A DNA stretch of 5,700 nt. Source: Gammaproteobacteria bacterium. Its GTDB lineage: Bacteria; Pseudomonadota; Gammaproteobacteria; Porifericomitales; Porifericomitaceae. Below, in pieces: positions 5,445 to 5,700 of this stretch. The notes beneath the pieces are model-generated. The model was not told the origin of the DNA. It saw nothing but the letters and a program-made list of their open reading frames with translations, and searched no databases. Made by a program: the position numbers and the translations under genes. How positions within the stretch are numbered: the first letter of the stretch is position 1; every line of letters begins with the position of its first letter. The DNA is taken from assembly GCA_028817255.1 (NCBI GenBank), contig JAPPQA010000156.1:1-5700 (forward strand). Reading direction: 5' to 3'.

Positions 5445-5582
5445 GGGAATGGCGGAGTAGTCTTTACACGCTGGATGCCCATAGGGTTTTTGCACAGACT
5501 GTTTCGCCGGAATGACAGAAAAAAACAGGCTGTGCAAAAACGCTGTGGGCATCCAGCGAATAAAGCCCACTCCGCCATTCCC
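5445..5582. repeat. 138-bp inverted-repeat element with 59-bp arms
   Basis: Positions 5445-5503 and the reverse complement of 5524-5582 match at 52 of 59 positions by direct comparison, around a 20-base loop (5504-5523). The arms start with GGGAATGGCGG and include CGCTGGATGCCCA and GTTTTTGCACAG. The arms differ by scattered substitutions, which suggests an element old enough to have diverged or maintained by pairing. It encodes no protein. It begins 3 bases after the 143-bp element and runs into the tandem repeat. It may be a MITE, or a very stable RNA hairpin if transcribed. Confidence 0.75.
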
Positions 5583-5657
5583 ATGCCCCCCCTCGCCATT
5601 CCCGCGCCCCCCTCGCCATTCCCGCGCCCCCCTCGCCATTCCTGCGAAAGCAGGAAT
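5573..5657 (+). repeat. 20-bp tandem repeat starting CGCCATTCC
   Basis: CGCCATTCC recurs at 5573, 5594, 5614 and 5634. The first unit is 21 bp, the next two are identical 20-bp units (CGCCATTCCCGCGCCCCCCT), and the fourth diverges into the palindrome at 5638-5657. The first unit is also the end of the right arm of the 138-bp inverted repeat, so the array looks like duplication of that end. Confidence 0.8.
5638..5657. repeat. 20-bp palindrome of dRS3-like type
   Basis: ATTCCTGC and GCAGGAAT flank GAAA, giving a perfect 8-bp stem with a tetraloop. This resembles the ATTCCC-N8-GGGAAT class of short repeats known as dRS3 in Neisseria and similar sequences in other proteobacteria. The downstream AATCCAGCGTATAAAGC (5655-5671) repeats the motif at 5550-5566 (CATCCAGCGAATAAAGC), tying it to the neighbouring inverted repeat. 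The resemblance to dRS3 is by pattern only. Confidence 0.55.
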
Positions 5658-5700
5658 CCAGCGTATAAAGCGCGCGCTTCGCGCTCCTTCAGGGCGGAGC
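5658..5700. other. Right-edge repeat fragment, incomplete
   Basis: No gene is seen. Short palindromes continue to the edge: AGCGCG/CGCGCT (5669-5674 and 5680-5685) and GCTCC/GGAGC (5683-5687 and 5696-5700). These suggest that the repeat cluster extends beyond the window. Confidence 0.4.

Noticed and set aside
5273..5639. Minus-strand frames through the repeat cluster, including a glycine/arginine-rich one
   Set aside because: They simply translate the tandem and inverted repeats; no conserved-looking protein sequence.
5445..5657. CRISPR array
   Set aside because: The units are contiguous 20-bp tandem repeats without unique spacers, and no cas gene is present.

Overview
The window is GC-rich (roughly two thirds G+C by eye) and reads as the chromosome of a proteobacterium, most likely a gammaproteobacterium. 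The reasons are the hemA-prfA-prmC-moeB order, the close match of all four proteins to their enterobacterial counterparts as I remember them, and a secreted ComEA of Gram-negative type. The genus cannot be told from the sequence. Dispersed palindromic repeats at both ends suggest a repeat-rich genome.

Positions 1-4336 hold a plus-strand operon. It starts just downstream of the truncated end of a dispersed repeat (1-53). hemA (124-1341) makes glutamate-1-semialdehyde for tetrapyrroles. prfA (1429-2523) encodes release factor 1. prmC (2520-3380, ATGA overlap with prfA) methylates the GGQ glutamine of release factors, so enzyme and substrate are encoded side by side. A possible 57-residue ORF (3373-3546) fills the next gap and overlaps both neighbours by 8 bases. 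moeB (3539-4336) is a MoeB/ThiF-type E1-like adenylyltransferase that activates a sulfur-carrier protein; no carrier gene is in view.

Positions 4390-5116 hold two minus-strand genes that converge on the operon. One is a small coiled-coil protein with a C-terminal membrane anchor, whose heptads are written as an exact 21-bp DNA repeat. The other is a ComEA-like secreted helix-hairpin-helix DNA-binding protein. A perfect 14-bp inverted repeat lies between them.

Positions 5132-5700 have no convincing gene. They hold an AT-rich dyad upstream of comEA, then a dense cluster of repeats: a 143-bp element with perfect 14-bp terminal inverted repeats, each end folding on itself (REPIN/MITE-like); a 138-bp inverted repeat with 59-bp arms; about three 20-bp tandem units; and a short palindrome resembling the dRS3 class. 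The right end of the 143-bp element is identical over 42 bp to positions 13-54, so the same repeat family brackets the whole gene block. No new enzymatic system was found; the repeat cluster is the least ordinary part of the window.
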